In this document: piece by piece, positions 33,415 through 34,059 of the stretch
How positions within the stretch are numbered: the first letter of the stretch is position 1
How the letters are laid out: the number at the start of each line of letters is the position of its first letter
Assembly: GCA_037380725.1 (NCBI GenBank)
Contig: JARRRL010000091.1
Span: forward strand, 1-34,059
Direction of reading: 5' to 3'
Source of the DNA: JARRRL01 sp037380725
Lineage (GTDB): Bacteria > Pseudomonadota > Gammaproteobacteria > Pseudomonadales > JANQJO01
DNA length: 34,059 nucleotides
The notes under the pieces: model-generated
What the model was told of the DNA's origin: nothing
What the model saw: only the letters and a program-made list of their open reading frames with translations
The model's database searches: none
Position numbers and translations under genes: made by a program

Positions 33415-33836
33415 AATACCTTCACGAATACCGAGACAACACGCTCATTAAAGCATTAGTGAAAGCCATTCATTCGCAGCTCACGCGTCCATGGGTGTTA
33501 ATGGAAGTCTGCGGTGGTCAAACGCACAATATTGTGAAATACGCACTGGATCAACTCTTGCCACCCGAATTGCAATTGGTGCACGGCCCAGGCTGCCCAG
33601 TCTGCGTCACCGCGCCAGAAATTATTGATCAAGCCATCCAGATCGCCCAGCGCAGCGATATCATTTTCTGTACATTCGGTGATATGTTACGCGTGCCCGG
33701 CAGTGAGCAGAGTTTGCAGTTTGCCAAAATTCAGGGCGCCGATGTTCGCATGGTGTATTCTCCACTGGACGCCATCAGCATTGCCCACAACAATCTCTTT
33801 CTGCAGTTGCATCTGGCGCTCATTGTACTCATTTGA
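33411..33836 (+). pseudogene. hypD: HypD, truncated at a sequence discontinuity
   Basis: HypD is the Fe-S scaffold on which Fe(CN)2CO is assembled. Residues 1-128 match the family: EVCGGQTHNIVKYALDQLLP with Cys34, HGPGCPVCV with Cys62 and Cys65, IIFCTFGDMLRVPG and VRMVYSPLDAISIAHNN. The family should continue with about 240 more residues, starting with a segment like VVFFAIGFETT. Instead the frame reads LFLQLHLALIVLI and stops. From about 33794 the DNA has a different character. The gene is cut by a junction and is not an ordinary short HypD. hypE and hypB are not in the window. Confidence 0.88.
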
Positions 33837-34058
33837 TGCCTTGATGCTCGTCTTGATCAGCTTCTCCATTTTATCAGAACTTTTCATTGCCTTCTTCCAC
33901 CGATCCTCCCAGTACTTCTCAGTGTCCTCCCTATTTCCAACTTCTACCGCTTCCGGCTCGTCCTTGATATCAACTATGTCCTCAGCCTCGTAACCCTCGT
34001 CTTCATCAACCATACCTTCATCAGTCTCAATCCAATCAACAATATCATAACCACCGTC
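33793..34058 (-). CDS. Eukaryote-like coding segment (partial), foreign to the bacterial region
   Basis: On the minus strand a frame is open from the window edge (34058) to the junction near 33794. It runs through acidic sequence (DEDEGYEAEDIVDIKDEPEA) into EDTEKYWEDRWKKAMKSSDK and a coiled-coil-like stretch ending QMQLQKEI. Acidic blocks followed by a charged helical EYWxxR-type segment remind me of C-termini of animal MADF/trihelix or transposon-derived DNA-binding proteins. I cannot name a family. Codon use (GAT, GAG, AAG, ACA mix) differs from the neighbours. The frame beyond 33793 into hypD is an accidental extension. Confidence 0.5.
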
Positions 34059-34059
34059 T

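Noticed and set aside
33687..33792. Extension of the eukaryote-like minus frame into hypD
   Set aside because: This part is the antisense of well-conserved HypD sequence, so the open frame there is chance.

Overview
The window comes from a gammaproteobacterium of moderate GC content. Gene order points to the Pseudomonas-like side of the class. The block trmB-thiG / rpoH / ftsX-ftsE-ftsY / divergent M16 peptidase pair-rsmD follows the known Pseudomonas layout, with a gamma-glutamyltranspeptidase and mutM nearby. The block rpmG-rpmB / coaBC / algC / argB matches a second well-known Pseudomonas neighbourhood. The order is not identical: coaD is not beside rsmD, and radC and dut are not around coaBC. 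I do not name a genus.

Layout. 1-753: the 3' end of a PilR-type sigma-54 activator. 765-2553, minus strand: trmB, thiG and a wrecked thiS. 2613-5678, minus strand: a terminator, rpoH, ftsX and ftsE. 5692-6948, minus strand: ftsY, whose C-terminus is four copies of a 15-bp repeat. 7184-10710, plus strand: an active and an inactive M16 peptidase, then rsmD. 10788-12662, minus strand: a lipoprotein with two CxxCH motifs, cut by an in-frame TGA. 13163-14899, plus strand: gamma-glutamyltranspeptidase. 14937-17735, minus strand: a small membrane protein, mutM and an EAL/HDOD protein. 18102-19256, plus strand: a fatty-acid desaturase. 19388-19922, minus strand: rpmG and rpmB. 20331-25229, plus strand: coaBC, a membrane-anchored algC and argB.

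From 25466 to about 33794 lies one tightly packed plus-strand operon for a group 3b (NAD(P)-linked, cytoplasmic, 'sulfhydrogenase'-type) [NiFe] hydrogenase. It encodes the Fe-S beta subunit, a broken cyclic-nucleotide-binding protein, the flavin gamma subunit, the small and large subunits, a maturation endopeptidase, a HypA lacking the zinc domain, HypF, HypC and the start of HypD. Most junctions overlap by a few bases, as expected for coupled translation.

The most notable points are signs of damage and discontinuity. (i) thiS keeps a recognisable start and end but has lost its middle and its frame. (ii) The cyclic-nucleotide-binding gene inside the hydrogenase operon has the same kind of lesion. 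(iii) The c-type-cytochrome-like lipoprotein stops at a TGA, yet 47 family-like codons continue in the same frame. (iv) HypD is cut at about residue 128, and the last ~265 bases look like a eukaryotic coding sequence on the minus strand. That suggests a chimeric contig end, possibly from a host-associated or metagenomic sample, or a true junction. (v) Short imperfect tandem duplications recur, mostly in leaders and gene ends, which suggests replication slippage is common here. I saw no tRNA, rRNA, CRISPR array or insertion sequence.
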